In this document: one piece after another, positions 9,429-17,702 of the stretch | Layout: every line of letters begins with the position of its first letter | Position numbering within the stretch: the first letter of the stretch is position 1 | Source: Rhodovibrio salinarum DSM 9154 | Lineage (GTDB): Bacteria; Pseudomonadota; Alphaproteobacteria; Kiloniellales; Rhodovibrionaceae | Direction: 5' to 3' | Assembly: GCF_000515255.1 (NCBI RefSeq) | Contig: NZ_KI911559.1 | Coordinates: 2,243,660 to 2,307,659 of the forward strand | DNA: 64,000 bases | Program-made: the position numbers and the translations under genes | The notes under the pieces: generated by a model | What the model was told of the DNA's origin: nothing | Seen by the model: only the letters and a program-made list of their open reading frames with translations | The model's database searches: none

Positions 9429-10931
9429 CTATGGGCGCTGATCTCTGTGGCGCAGGAGGTCAGCCGCTCGTTCAAGTTCGGCTGCCGCTGCCATTCCGCT
9501 GGCGTGCAGGTTGTACGGTTCGATCGAGCGTGGGTCCCGGTGATCGAGCATCCATGGCGTCAGGCGAAGCAACGTCGGATCAGAAATCGCCTCCGCGATA
9601 CTGGTCGCGTAAATCGTCCGCACGATGTGCACGCCGATGGCTCTTCCCAGACCGACAGGCTCCGGAGCGGCGGTTCGTTTCCGCATCTGGCGCCACAACT
9701 GGTCGTGTCGGACAGCTTCGCCCTGTTTTCCGATCCAGACGTCGCCCCGGTCCGGCCGATCACCGAGCAGGATCGGTCGGAACTGTTGCCACCAGATATC
9801 GTGATAGACGCCGAGATGCTGGGAAGGGTAGGGCGTGGTCGAAGGCGACCCGTTCTTCGTCCTCGCGAAGACGATCGTCTCGGGTGTCCCTTCGGCGGCC
9901 AGCAGAAGTGTGACGCCAACCTTCAGCGACGTGATGTTCGATCGGCGCTTCGGTCGCAAAGCGAGCAGGGCGATGAAAAGGCCGTCCCGGTACATAGTCG
10001 CTGCTTCCACCGTGCGAGGCATGTCGACCGCGCGGTGCATCATCCGGATACCGAAGAGGTAGAGCTCATCGATCGGAACGAACTGCGCGCGTTTATCTCG
10101 GCGGGCTTCGGCCAGCCGTGCCATTGCGCGCCAGTCGTGCTTGAGCCAGGCCCAGCCCTGTTCCGGGTAAAGACTCCGGCAGGCAGCGTAGATCCGGCCG
10201 ACGTAGTCGGCGAGGCTGACATCGGAGATATCCGAGTTTTCGCCGACGACCGCTTTGACGAAAGCGTCCAGGCTGTCGGGGGTCGGGATTTGGGAAAAAT
10301 CGTGTTGAGCGGCCAGACGCTGGTAGCGGTCCCACGTCGCGAATACTGCTGATCGCCGCGCCGGTGACCAGTTCGCCGTGCTCTTCGCCACCGGGGCATC
10401 CGTCGCTGCTGGGCCCGGCTGCCTCTTGCTCCGCGGCGTCCACTGCGAAGATTTTGCACGCTGTCGGAGGCGGTCCGACACGCGGACATTACTCTGCGCC
10501 AGGCGTTGTCGCTGTTCGGCGGGCCAGTACTCGCCTTCACGCCGCATGCCACGCTCGGTTCGGCCCTGACGCGCACTTTCACGGGCTCTTCTCAGTGTTG
10601 CGCGGCGATCGCGATTGCGCGCCTGAAACGGGGTCCAGTCGACGTCGGGGTACAAGATAACGAGGGCATATACGAGTTCCTCCGTATAGGTGATCGCGGA
10701 GGAAGGCTTTAGGGTCGCCTCGACGTCAGCGCAGAAGGCATCGACCGCATCGGTGACTTCATCTTTCCCGAGGTCGGGCGTGCCAGCGTGCGCGAGCAGA
10801 CGACCATACGCTCGGGCGATGCGCTGGCGGTACCTGGGGGACCAGTCCTGTGGGACCCGGCTCGACGACCATCGTGTGCGGGCTTGATCGGGCCAACTGT
10901 CGACCGGCGTGGACGGGAATGCGGCGGGCAT
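9429..10931 (-). CDS. Tyrosine recombinase (second of a tandem pair)
   Basis: I start at the ATG at 10929-10931 (MPAAFPSTP), 11 bases after the stop of the upstream recombinase, giving 500 residues. The C-terminal catalytic domain shows the first arginine region LLALRPKRRSN (about 327), HIVR (about 440), LDHRDP (about 462) and the nucleophile in IEPYN (about 469). The region before residue 190 is basic and probably the core-binding domain. Tandem large recombinases like this are typical of Tn554-like or recombinase-in-trio elements. The partner lies directly upstream in the same transcript. Confidence 0.8.
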   Translation of the reverse strand: MPAAFPSTPVDSWPDQARTRWSSSRVPQDWSPRYRQRIARAYGRLLAHAGTPDLGKDEVTDAVDAFCADVEATLKPSSAITYTEELVYALVILYPDVDWTPFQARNRDRRATLRRARESARQGRTERGMRREGEYWPAEQRQRLAQSNVRVSDRLRQRAKSSQWTPRSKRQPGPAATDAPVAKSTANWSPARRSAVFATWDRYQRLAAQHDFSQIPTPDSLDAFVKAVVGENSDISDVSLADYVGRIYAACRSLYPEQGWAWLKHDWRAMARLAEARRDKRAQFVPIDELYLFGIRMMHRAVDMPRTVEAATMYRDGLFIALLALRPKRRSNITSLKVGVTLLLAAEGTPETIVFARTKNGSPSTTPYPSQHLGVYHDIWWQQFRPILLGDRPDRGDVWIGKQGEAVRHDQLWRQMRKRTAAPEPVGLGRAIGVHIVRTIYATSIAEAISDPTLLRLTPWMLDHRDPRSIEPYNLHASGMAAAAELERAADLLRHRDQRP

Positions 10932-10941
10932 GCGTGCGCTC

Positions 10942-13032
10942 TTAAAGATTGGCGATTCGACGCCGGATGTCGTCCGGCATCCGTGTGTGCTCGACGAGCC
11001 GGGTGACGTGGTCATCGAGTGCTTGAGCCGCCCATGCGCTCTTCATCTCGACGTACACCCGGGTCGCCCGCGAACCCTCGACGTGACCGAGCAAATCGGC
11101 GACCAACTTCATGTCGGACGTCTGCAGCAGGAGGTACCCGCCCATTAACTTTCGCCAAAGGTGCGGGTTCACCGTGTGTCCGAGCCAAGTGTAAACCCTC
11201 GCCCGGACATCGGCCCCGAGGCGCGTAGTCGGCTGACCTGGGATTTGACCGGGGAAAAGATGCGGGTTCAGCCGATCGTGTGCAGCAAGAAGGGGGCGGT
11301 AGTGGAGGATAAACGTTCGGATCAGCTCAGCCTTCCCGACGCTGAGGCGGGCCTGTTGCTTGCGTCGGCCCTTTTTCCTCGTCTTGCTGATCCGGTAGTA
11401 GAGCATCGCGGGGCCGCCGGGCTTTGCCGGCAGCATGATGTTGGTGTCGAGTAAGGTCCGGGTCAGATCGCCCCAACGGACCGGCAGGGTCTGCTCGATC
11501 AGCATGGCGACAGCCGCTTGCACGTCGCGGGCCATGTCCCTGGTCACAGGACATCCGCGTTGCCTCTGTTCCTCGTTCCGTTTGATGATCCAAATAGGCA
11601 GGCTGAGAAGGCGCGCCATGGTTTCGGCGTCGCCCAGGAAGGGCGCCAAACGCCGGCGATCACGATCCGACAGGCCGTCTGAGTCCTCCCGTTCGGTCGC
11701 CAGCTCGGCACGGAGCGCCCGGAAAGTTAGAAGCTCGTCGGCGGTGATATCCGGCACCCAGCGTCTGGCGATCGAGGATGCGTGTTTGACCAGGTTATCT
11801 GCGTAACCGGTCGCCAGCCCGAGGCGGGGCGAGACATCTTCGTGAATGACGTGGGCGACCAGCTCGGGCGACGCTATGTCCGTGATGCTCGCCAGTTCGT
11901 CCGCCGTGACCAGGCCCGTGCGCACAGCGGCTGACGCCAGAAAGCGCACGCTTCCTTGCTGAGCGCGCAGCGTGCTGTCTTCGAGCGGCGTGAGGTCGCC
12001 GAGCCGCATCTGGCCGTCGAGCTCGGCCTGATGCCGCGGCTGGCGCGCCCGCGCGCGTTCTAGCAGCGTCATCTGCTCGTGGTCAGCGTATCCCGGAACG
12101 CCGCGCGACGCCGCGTACGCGAGCCAGCTTTCCTGGAAGCTGCCGGGGAACGCGCTCCAGGGCAGATCCAGCCGCTCTCGGGCGCCGAGCGTGATCGTGA
12201 CGGCAGGCCAGCCATCGATGCTGGTTGCTGCGTAGTTCCAGGCGCTCCTGAGTTTGGCAAGCTTGCGATGCGGTGAGCGCGTGGAGAGGTCGTAGGCGTC
12301 GCGGAACGCCATATATGAAGCGATCGTCGTATCGGTTACGTCAGCCGGTCGGACGTCTTGCGCGTCGCAGTACCGGATTAGAGGACTCAGGCTGGTCGCC
12401 AGCCAGCTCTCGTCGATCTGGTCGTACAGCGCCCGCCAGTCGGCGCTCACGCCCATGATCGGCTTGGTCTGGCGCGGGATCGCGCGGGCCGTCTCCAGCC
12501 CGCAGCGGACGCTCGACAGCACATCGTTCCATCTTTTTTGTTTGACGCCGAGTGCAGCCGGTCCCCAGCCCTGTTCGCGCATGCGGTTCGAGAGCCAGCG
12601 GGCGTCGGCCGGCACGGCGCCGGGATCTCGCTTCATCCAGTCACAGCAGAAAACTTTGATGTTTCGGATGCGCTTGTCCCGGGTGCCGGCGGCCAGCGTG
12701 TCATCGTCGCGCACGGCCGCAAGCACGTCGGTCATGTAGAGCCCCGCGCGCACCGTCGAGGCCAGGGCCTCGTTACCGCTGGCTGGAACGGTCTCGTCGC
12801 GCCCTGTCAAAACGGTCAGCGGCAGGCCGGTGTGCTCTGCGAGCGCCCGGAGCCCAGCGACATCAGGGTAGCGACTGCGCCCGCCACAGATGTCCGCGAC
12901 GTATTTTGGCCCGCGCCCGATCGCCAGACTGAGCGCGCGCATGGACGTACCGGTTTCCTGGCAGTAGGACCGTAATGCGGCGGCGGCCGGGGAGGGCGTC
13001 GGCACGGCGCGGGCCGGGCGGGCTTGGCTCAT
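10942..13032 (-). CDS. Large tyrosine recombinase with N-terminal helix-turn-helix
   Basis: A 696-residue site-specific recombinase. Residues about 25-60 (MRALSLAIGRGPKYVADICGG in part) look like a Cro/XRE-type helix-turn-helix. The catalytic domain lies in the last 190 residues: LPVRWGDL supplies the first arginine (about 521), NPHLWR the HxxR-type box (about 624), LLGH about 648, and VYVEMK the tyrosine (about 659). It is followed 11 bp later by a second recombinase and preceded by a small excisionase-like gene. The pair probably moves the surrounding element, whose ends I cannot define. Confidence 0.8.
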   Translation of the reverse strand: MSQARPARAVPTPSPAAAALRSYCQETGTSMRALSLAIGRGPKYVADICGGRSRYPDVAGLRALAEHTGLPLTVLTGRDETVPASGNEALASTVRAGLYMTDVLAAVRDDDTLAAGTRDKRIRNIKVFCCDWMKRDPGAVPADARWLSNRMREQGWGPAALGVKQKRWNDVLSSVRCGLETARAIPRQTKPIMGVSADWRALYDQIDESWLATSLSPLIRYCDAQDVRPADVTDTTIASYMAFRDAYDLSTRSPHRKLAKLRSAWNYAATSIDGWPAVTITLGARERLDLPWSAFPGSFQESWLAYAASRGVPGYADHEQMTLLERARARQPRHQAELDGQMRLGDLTPLEDSTLRAQQGSVRFLASAAVRTGLVTADELASITDIASPELVAHVIHEDVSPRLGLATGYADNLVKHASSIARRWVPDITADELLTFRALRAELATEREDSDGLSDRDRRRLAPFLGDAETMARLLSLPIWIIKRNEEQRQRGCPVTRDMARDVQAAVAMLIEQTLPVRWGDLTRTLLDTNIMLPAKPGGPAMLYYRISKTRKKGRRKQQARLSVGKAELIRTFILHYRPLLAAHDRLNPHLFPGQIPGQPTTRLGADVRARVYTWLGHTVNPHLWRKLMGGYLLLQTSDMKLVADLLGHVEGSRATRVYVEMKSAWAAQALDDHVTRLVEHTRMPDDIRRRIANL

Positions 13033-13268
13033 GCGGGTACTCCGTCAGGGTGTCGTGCCGGCGATATGGGTGCGCGCCGCGATTTCTGGCACTGGACGCG
13101 CGGCGGTTTGCGCCAGATCGCGCCGGACGCCGCCGGACGCCGCCAGGTCGCGACATGGACGCCACCGGGGCGGTGCCACCCCGTGCGGGTGAAAACCGCC
13201 TGTCGGCGTCCAGTTCCCGTAACCTGTTGTTTTTTCTGGCACGCCAATCGGCGGGTTCGACCGAGGCA

Positions 13269-13475
13269 TCAGGGCTGCTCTTCGGGCGTGCAACCGCGCC
13301 GGTTTCCGGGGATCAGATCGCCAGCAAGCAGGCGCTGGCGCAGCGCCTCGACCTCGTCCGGATCGAACAAAGCTTTTCGGTACGTTCCACCTCGGGTGAG
13401 CAGGTCCTGTTCGACGAACCTCTCGACCTGCCTTTCAGAATAGCCGAGGCGCTCGGCCGCTTGCTTTTTCGTCAT
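13269..13475 (-). CDS. Excisionase-like small helix-turn-helix protein
   Basis: A 68-residue protein beginning MTKKQAAERLGYSERQVERF, the winged helix-turn-helix start seen in MerR/AlpA/excisionase proteins, with a second basic segment FDPDEVEALRQRLLAG. It lies upstream of the two recombinases in the same orientation, as expected for a recombination directionality factor. A repressor role is also possible. Confidence 0.6.
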   Translation of the reverse strand: MTKKQAAERLGYSERQVERFVEQDLLTRGGTYRKALFDPDEVEALRQRLLAGDLIPGNRRGCTPEEQP

Positions 13476-13777
13476 GGTCGGGCTCCGGGAAAAAAAAGGG
13501 ACTCGATCTTGAGATATCGATTTCCCGGAGCGTCACAACGCGGCTTGGCGAATTTTGTTGTACGGGCCTGAAGCACCGGCCGCGGCGCCGCTGACCTCGA
13601 TAACGCCGGTGAAGAACGGGACCCAGCCAGACCCTGGGAGCCAGCCGTGGGGGAGCGAGCGCTGAGGGTATCAGCGCGCGCGCACGTCAATGGGTTGCAA
13701 AGTGCTAACCTCTGAAACCCAGGCTGCACCCACGCTGATCATCCTGTATGGACCGGGGCAGGGCACGCATGGATCGT
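13476..13777. other. Spacer between excisionase-like gene and KfrA-like gene
   Basis: About 300 bp. I see no supported gene, only GC-rich sequence and no strong hairpin. Confidence 0.35.
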
Positions 13778-14788
13778 CTACGTATCGCTGCTGGGGGTCG
13801 AGGATTTGCTCGATCCGCTTTTGCGGCTAGGACGAAGCTGAGCCAGAAATTCTTGGCGCTCCCGTTGCCAAGCTGCACGATCTGCCGCGTACGCATCCTG
13901 TAAGGCTGACAGCCGACCCTCAGCGTTTCCGCGCGCCGCTTCCGACCGTTGAATGGAGACCTCGAGCTCGGCGCATCTTGACCGAAGTTGCTCACACTCT
14001 TCACGGCACGACGCGAGAGCGGTGTCCCGCGCTTCGACGGTGGCTGTCGCTCCAGCCAAACGCGCGGCGGTCTGCCTCAAGTCGGCACGCGTGTCGTCGA
14101 GACTGCCGGTCGCCGCGTCGCGTTCCGCGATTGCGGTGTCGCGCGCCGCGAGCGCTCTCGCACATTCCTGGTCGGCCCGCTCCGACGCGGCTCGGGCCGC
14201 ATCTGCGCCTTCTTTGGCTGCATCTCGGTCGGCTGCGATGCGATCGTGTTCCTGCTCAACGCATTTCAGGTCGTCTCGCAGTTGCGCCAATGATGCCGCG
14301 AGTTGGTTGTGGTCGCTACGCAGCCGATCACGCTCATGGCGAACGCGTTCGAGTTCGGCCTGCGTAGCGTCGAGGTCGTCACAAAGGTCCTGGGTTTCGT
14401 GGCTGGCCTCCTCGCACCGGGACCACGCATCGCTGATGCGTTTCTTGAGATGCTCGATCTCGGACTGGTGAGCCTCTTGCAGACGCCGCTGCTCCGCAGC
14501 GAGCTCTTCAGTAAGCGTTTGACGTATGCCGTCCTCGAGCCTTTGCAGAGCGCTGTCCACGCAATCGAGACCGGTGGAGATCGCCTTCGGTAAGTCCCGG
14601 GTATCAGAATTGGCTTCTTCGTTCTCAGACGGCAGTGCCTCCTCGCGGAGTTCACGCAGGCATCGCAGTATTGTCGTATGGCTGCCGCCGCCGAGACGAA
14701 GGCGTATTTGCGGAATCGATGGGCGAATGCCCTCTGCAGTCAGGTCGGCGACGGCATTCCGGACAGAGTCGAGTGTGGCGTACTGCAT
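13778..14788 (-). CDS. KfrA-like DNA-binding coiled-coil protein
   Basis: I take the ATG at 14786-14788 (MQYATLDSVRNAVADL), giving 336 residues. Residues 1-55 match the KfrA N-terminal DNA-binding region (IRPSIPQIRLRLGGGSHTTI). From about residue 90 to 310 the chain is an alanine-, glutamate- and arginine-rich long coiled coil, followed by a serine-rich basic tail. KfrA of IncP plasmids is an autoregulated filament-forming protein linked to partition. Here it precedes an excisionase-like gene and two recombinases, which suggests it belongs to the mobile element. Repeats just upstream may be its operators. Confidence 0.75.
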   Translation of the reverse strand: MQYATLDSVRNAVADLTAEGIRPSIPQIRLRLGGGSHTTILRCLRELREEALPSENEEANSDTRDLPKAISTGLDCVDSALQRLEDGIRQTLTEELAAEQRRLQEAHQSEIEHLKKRISDAWSRCEEASHETQDLCDDLDATQAELERVRHERDRLRSDHNQLAASLAQLRDDLKCVEQEHDRIAADRDAAKEGADAARAASERADQECARALAARDTAIAERDAATGSLDDTRADLRQTAARLAGATATVEARDTALASCREECEQLRSRCAELEVSIQRSEAARGNAEGRLSALQDAYAADRAAWQRERQEFLAQLRPSRKSGSSKSSTPSSDT

Positions 14789-14886
14789 GGCGGTCCTCTG
14801 GGCATGGGATCGCCGACGATATGGGAGCGGCATGCGCAGATGGTCCCTTGCGATGGGGTATCGGTGCCGGACCGGTAGCACGGTTT

Positions 14887-14945
14887 TACGCCGGTGCACC
14901 GTTACACCCGTACAATTACAGCTTTACGCTTTTACACCTTACAGC
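14887..14945. promoter_or_regulatory. Iteron-like TAC repeats upstream of the KfrA-like gene
   Basis: TAC triplets inside TTTACRC or TTACAGC-like words recur at 14887, 14903, 14911, 14917, 14925, 14933 and 14940, mostly 6-8 bp apart. They begin about 100 bp upstream of the KfrA-like start. Clustered short repeats here fit an autoregulatory operator or partition site; a replication iteron is less likely because no replication gene is seen. Confidence 0.45.
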
Positions 14946-15136
14946 CTCACCGACGTCGTAGGCGTCACGGAAAGCGTAGCCCTTGAACGAACTCCCATGA
15001 GGCGATCAATCGTCCATAGGCAGCGCTCTTGGCGCTGCATCTGTTCTCAGGGGGTTCTCAGAGAGGGTTCTCGGGCCCGAAAAATGGCGCTGTTTCAAGC
15101 CTTTGACCGATGGCTCTCGGTGGTGTGGTCCGGTGC

Positions 15137-15178
15137 TGTCGCAACTGCTGTCCGGGGATGTCGGAACTCGTGTCCGGT
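15137..15178. repeat. Two tandem 20-bp direct repeats
   Basis: Two copies of the pattern TGTCGSAACTSSTGTCCGG lie at 15137-15156 and 15159-15178, a 22-bp period. They fall between the KfrA-like gene and the next small genes. They could be recombinase arm sites or protein-binding iterons. Confidence 0.5.
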
Positions 15179-15253
15179 CTGGGCGCGGTTGTCGCATCAA
15201 TGGAACCGTTATGGTGTCAGTTCACGGGACGTAACGTTTTGAAAAACCACAAA

Positions 15254-15287
15254 TGGGGCTTCCCAATTGGGATCCACTTGGGCCCCA
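15254..15287. repeat. Nested palindrome
   Basis: TGGGGC (15254-15259) and GCCCCA (15282-15287) flank a perfect 12-bp palindrome TCCCAATTGGGA (15261-15272). No T-run follows, so it is not an obvious terminator. It might mark a recombination site or operator. Confidence 0.4.
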
Positions 15288-15450
15288 CCTGCGGCGCTCG
15301 ACGAGCGTAAGATCTGCATATCTCCGTCTATGTGCATTCTCGCCTATGCGTCATTTCGCATTGTCGGGGACCGCGCCTTGGTCGATCCGGCGATCGCGCC
15401 GTACCACGCCGGCCTTGCCCTGGCCGTGTGTGGCCACTTACCTTTCGGAC

Positions 15451-15759
15451 ATGATCGTGATCGACCGCCTCAAGCAGATATTCACACGCCGCCGGGGCCG
15501 CGCGGCGTGGATGATGCACCAGCTGAGGATTCCATCGAGGAAGCCAATCTACTTTGCGGCGTGTGAATTCAGGGTACCGGTCGAAGGCTTCCTGCGCGGC
15601 ACGCACGACGGCATGGCGCAGAAGTGCCAGTCCCCGGCCCGCGCCCTCTGGTACAACGTTGGTTGGATGCCGGGCGTACAGCGCCCCGTGCTGTTGGCGC
15701 GTCAAGGCTACCGCACCGACATCGACCTGATGGCGACTGACGATGCGCCGCGCAACTGA
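15451..15759 (+). CDS. Small protein of unknown function
   Basis: A 102-residue frame from the ATG at 15451 (MIVIDRLKQIFTRRRGRAAW). A longer in-frame start at 15253 exists, but its extra part is low-complexity. The frame ends ATDDAPRN and overlaps the next gene by 17 bases, suggesting coupling. I recognise no family; no Shine-Dalgarno is obvious. Confidence 0.35.
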   Translation: MIVIDRLKQIFTRRRGRAAWMMHQLRIPSRKPIYFAACEFRVPVEGFLRGTHDGMAQKCQSPARALWYNVGWMPGVQRPVLLARQGYRTDIDLMATDDAPRN

Positions 15760-16090
15760 AACTGACAAGGTTCAGCCACCCACTCGGGCCGAACGCCGCC
15801 GCGTGAGCTCCGTACGGCCTTTCATCGTGCGCGAGGTGTTCGGCCTGATGCTGGCGGCCCTGGTCGCAGCCTATCTGGTCCGTCACGGCCTGACCGTGCC
15901 ACACACGCCCGATCAGCTATGGGAGCTCAACCCGCCGCTGATCATCGCTCTTATGGGATGGGTGCTCGACAGCGGCGAACGCCGCCGGGCCCTCATGCGC
16001 CGCGACCGCCTTTTCCACGGCCAGCAGTCCGAAGGTGTCCGGCGCGAGGCCGACGAGGCAATACGCGCGCTGCAGGCGCGGCGCTCCTAG
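15743..16090 (+). CDS. Small predicted membrane protein, unknown function
   Basis: A 115-residue protein with a basic N-terminus, a hydrophobic segment around residues 33-46 (FGLMLAALVAAYLV) and a second weaker one (LIIALMGWVL), then a charged helical tail. It overlaps the preceding small gene. The pattern (short membrane anchor plus basic helix) resembles small phage- or plasmid-borne membrane proteins, but no name is justified. Confidence 0.45.
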   Translation: MRRATETDKVQPPTRAERRRVSSVRPFIVREVFGLMLAALVAAYLVRHGLTVPHTPDQLWELNPPLIIALMGWVLDSGERRRALMRRDRLFHGQQSEGVRREADEAIRALQARRS

Positions 16091-16662
16091 GAGGCGGCGG
16101 GGTCGACTGGCGCGTCGTGGTGCCCTCGGCTCTTGCAACCGAAACTTTGGCCTCGACACCGAGCCCGCCACACGACTTCCGCAACGAGCCTGAGGTTTTC
16201 ACCTCACAAGCGAGATCTTTGCCCGGCCGATGACAAACTCGTCCAGACTTAATCTCCCAAACAAAGGCGGTGAAATCGCTGATCGGTCGATGCGTATCAA
16301 TATGTTGATCGTAGGTGGTGGGATGTCGCCGGGCTGAATTGGCTCGACTGTGAAACGCGCAGAGCCTGGCCCCGCAAAGGTGTTGTTCACAGGGAGTTGC
16401 GGCGCCGATTGTGGATCGGCGTCGGCGGCTGACCCCTCGAAATCCGCTTGATTCAGGTGGTTGTGGCGCCTATCGGCGTCGTGATCCCATGCCGATCAAC
16501 ACCGATCGGCTCGGTAAGTGCTTGATTGAGAACGGATATGCGGGCTTCATATCTGGTGCCCACGCGCACCTCTTAGGCGCCAACAAGGTTCACAAGCAGC
16601 CGGTAGTGAACTAGCAGGTGGCGGAGTAGGGGCCGGACGGGCTCCCGTCGGGCAGCGGCACG
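16091..16662. other. Spacer holding a dispersed repeat
   Basis: About 570 bp without a convincing gene. A 63-residue frame on the minus strand (16199-16390) has acceptable composition but no ribosome-binding site. The right part carries one copy of a repeat also found near 38.7 kb. Confidence 0.35.
16501..16583 (+). repeat. Dispersed repeat family 1, copy A
   Basis: About 83 bp closely resembling 38698-38784 in the same orientation. Shared blocks include CGATCGGCTCGGTAA, GCTTGATTGAG, GCGGGCTT and the closing GCGCCAAC/TGCGCCAAC. Both copies are intergenic. It could be a decayed insertion-sequence end or a small non-autonomous element. Confidence 0.6.
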
Positions 16663-16707
16663 AAAAAAAACCGCGCCCCCAAGCCCCGATGACCCCTGGG
16701 GACGCGG
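16663..16707 (-). terminator. Rho-independent terminator for the DUF3365 gene
   Basis: On the minus strand a stem of CCGCGTCCCC with GGGGGCGCGG (16671-16707) is followed by eight T residues (the A-run at 16663-16670). It lies about 27 bases after the stop of the DUF3365 gene. Confidence 0.8.
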
Positions 16708-16733
16708 ATCGCGCTTTATAGCGGCACGTCCAG

Positions 16734-17354
16734 TTAATTGGTTGGCAGCGGCTTCACCAGGCTGAAGGCGCCGCGCAGCTCGCCCTTCTCGAAGCCGGTG
16801 GCGCCGTCGGCGGGGTAGTTCTCGTCGACCGCGTTGAGAACCTCTTCCTTCACCTCTGTGCCGTGACAGGCGAGGCAGGCTTCTTGGGTCGGGATCGCCT
16901 TCATGTAGTGGACGTAGCGCCGGCCGCCTTCCTCGATCACGGCTACGTCTTCCATCGTCTTGAAGCCCTCGCCGTCGGCGTGGCGCTGCTGGAACGACTT
17001 CAGCACCGCGCGCTCGCGCGGGCTAGGGCTGTTGCGCGGGTTGCGGACCCTGAGCGCGGTGCGGCCGATCGACCAGTCGCTCTCCGCTGATAGCGTGCCG
17101 CCGATCCGGGGCGCCACCTCGTTGCACACGCCGATCGCGTGCGTGGGCCCGCCCTCCTTGATGGCGGCGGTCAATTCGCCCTTCAGTTCCTGGAAGAAGG
17201 TCTTCACCAGCCCGCGGGCGGCCTTGACCTCCTCCTGCGGAACATCCGCGGCCTCGGCGTCCTGCGCGCCTGCGCGATCGGCTGGGACGGCCACGCCGGT
17301 GGCCGCTGCGAGCGCGACGGCGGCGGCGAGCGTACGCCGGATGTGCATTGTCAT
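16734..17354 (-). CDS. DUF3365 (Tll0287-like) c-heme protein, exported
   Basis: I choose the ATG at 17352-17354 because GGAGGCGCAC precedes it directly; the product has 206 residues. A signal peptide (MTMHIRRTLAAAVALAAATG, cut near AGA-QD) is followed by the DUF3365 fold, with an alternative axial ligand region near GVCNEVAP and a single CLACHG heme c motif at about residues 160-165. Tll0287-like proteins are periplasmic heme sensors or redox proteins. It lies downstream of and co-oriented with the bd oxidase genes. An AT-rich element found near three other genes lies 54 bp upstream. Confidence 0.8.
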   Translation of the reverse strand: MTMHIRRTLAAAVALAAATGVAVPADRAGAQDAEAADVPQEEVKAARGLVKTFFQELKGELTAAIKEGGPTHAIGVCNEVAPRIGGTLSAESDWSIGRTALRVRNPRNSPSPRERAVLKSFQQRHADGEGFKTMEDVAVIEEGGRRYVHYMKAIPTQEACLACHGTEVKEEVLNAVDENYPADGATGFEKGELRGAFSLVKPLPTN

Positions 17355-17407
17355 GTGCGCCTCCAAACCTTCCGTTCGGGTGGGATGAGAATTCGCAGTA
17401 CGAATTC

Positions 17408-17428
17408 GTTATACCGAATATATATCGG
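17408..17428 (-). promoter_or_regulatory. Shared ATATTC element, copy 1 (DUF3365 gene)
   Basis: On the minus strand the core reads GATATATATTCGGTATAAC, 54 bp upstream of the DUF3365 start. The same ATATTC core followed by a TT(N)AC-type tail occurs upstream of the rhodanese, peroxiredoxin and DUF2892 genes, all minus-strand. It could be an operator or an extended promoter element. Confidence 0.5.
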
Positions 17429-17513
17429 GCGCGCGCGTCGCGCGATGCGTCGACCTGCCACGTGGAGAGCAAGCTCGGCGCCGGCGGCACGCGGTCAGGG
17501 ATCGAGACCCGCG

Positions 17514-17702
17514 CTACTGCCCCAAAGCGAGCTTGATCGCTAGCCCGACCAGTGAGAGCGCGGCGACGCTGCCCGCCCACAGCACGCCAAACCAGGCGAG
17601 GCGTTTCCAGGCGCGGTCGGCGCCCGCGCGGGCAGGATCGGCGCGGTCTTCGCGGACCACGCCGATCGCCTGGAGGCAGTTGGAAATCTTGGCGCGCGCC
17701 AT
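17514..17702 (-). CDS. DUF2474-type small bd-oxidase subunit
   Basis: A 62-residue protein beginning MARAKISNCLQAIG, with one transmembrane segment (LAWFGVLWAGSVAALSLVGL) near the C-terminus. Its ATG overlaps the cydB stop by one base (TGATG). Small single-span proteins after cydB (CydX/DUF2474 type) stabilise bd oxidases. The assignment rests on size, position and topology. Confidence 0.75.
   Translation of the reverse strand: MARAKISNCLQAIGVVREDRADPARAGADRAWKRLAWFGVLWAGSVAALSLVGLAIKLALGQ

Noticed and set aside
14887-14945. CRISPR-like or replication iteron array
   Set aside because: The repeats are too short and irregular for CRISPR, and no replication initiator gene is adjacent.
16199-16390. 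63-residue minus-strand frame
   Set aside because: Composition is acceptable, but there is no ribosome-binding site and no family, and it lies in a region of repeat debris.
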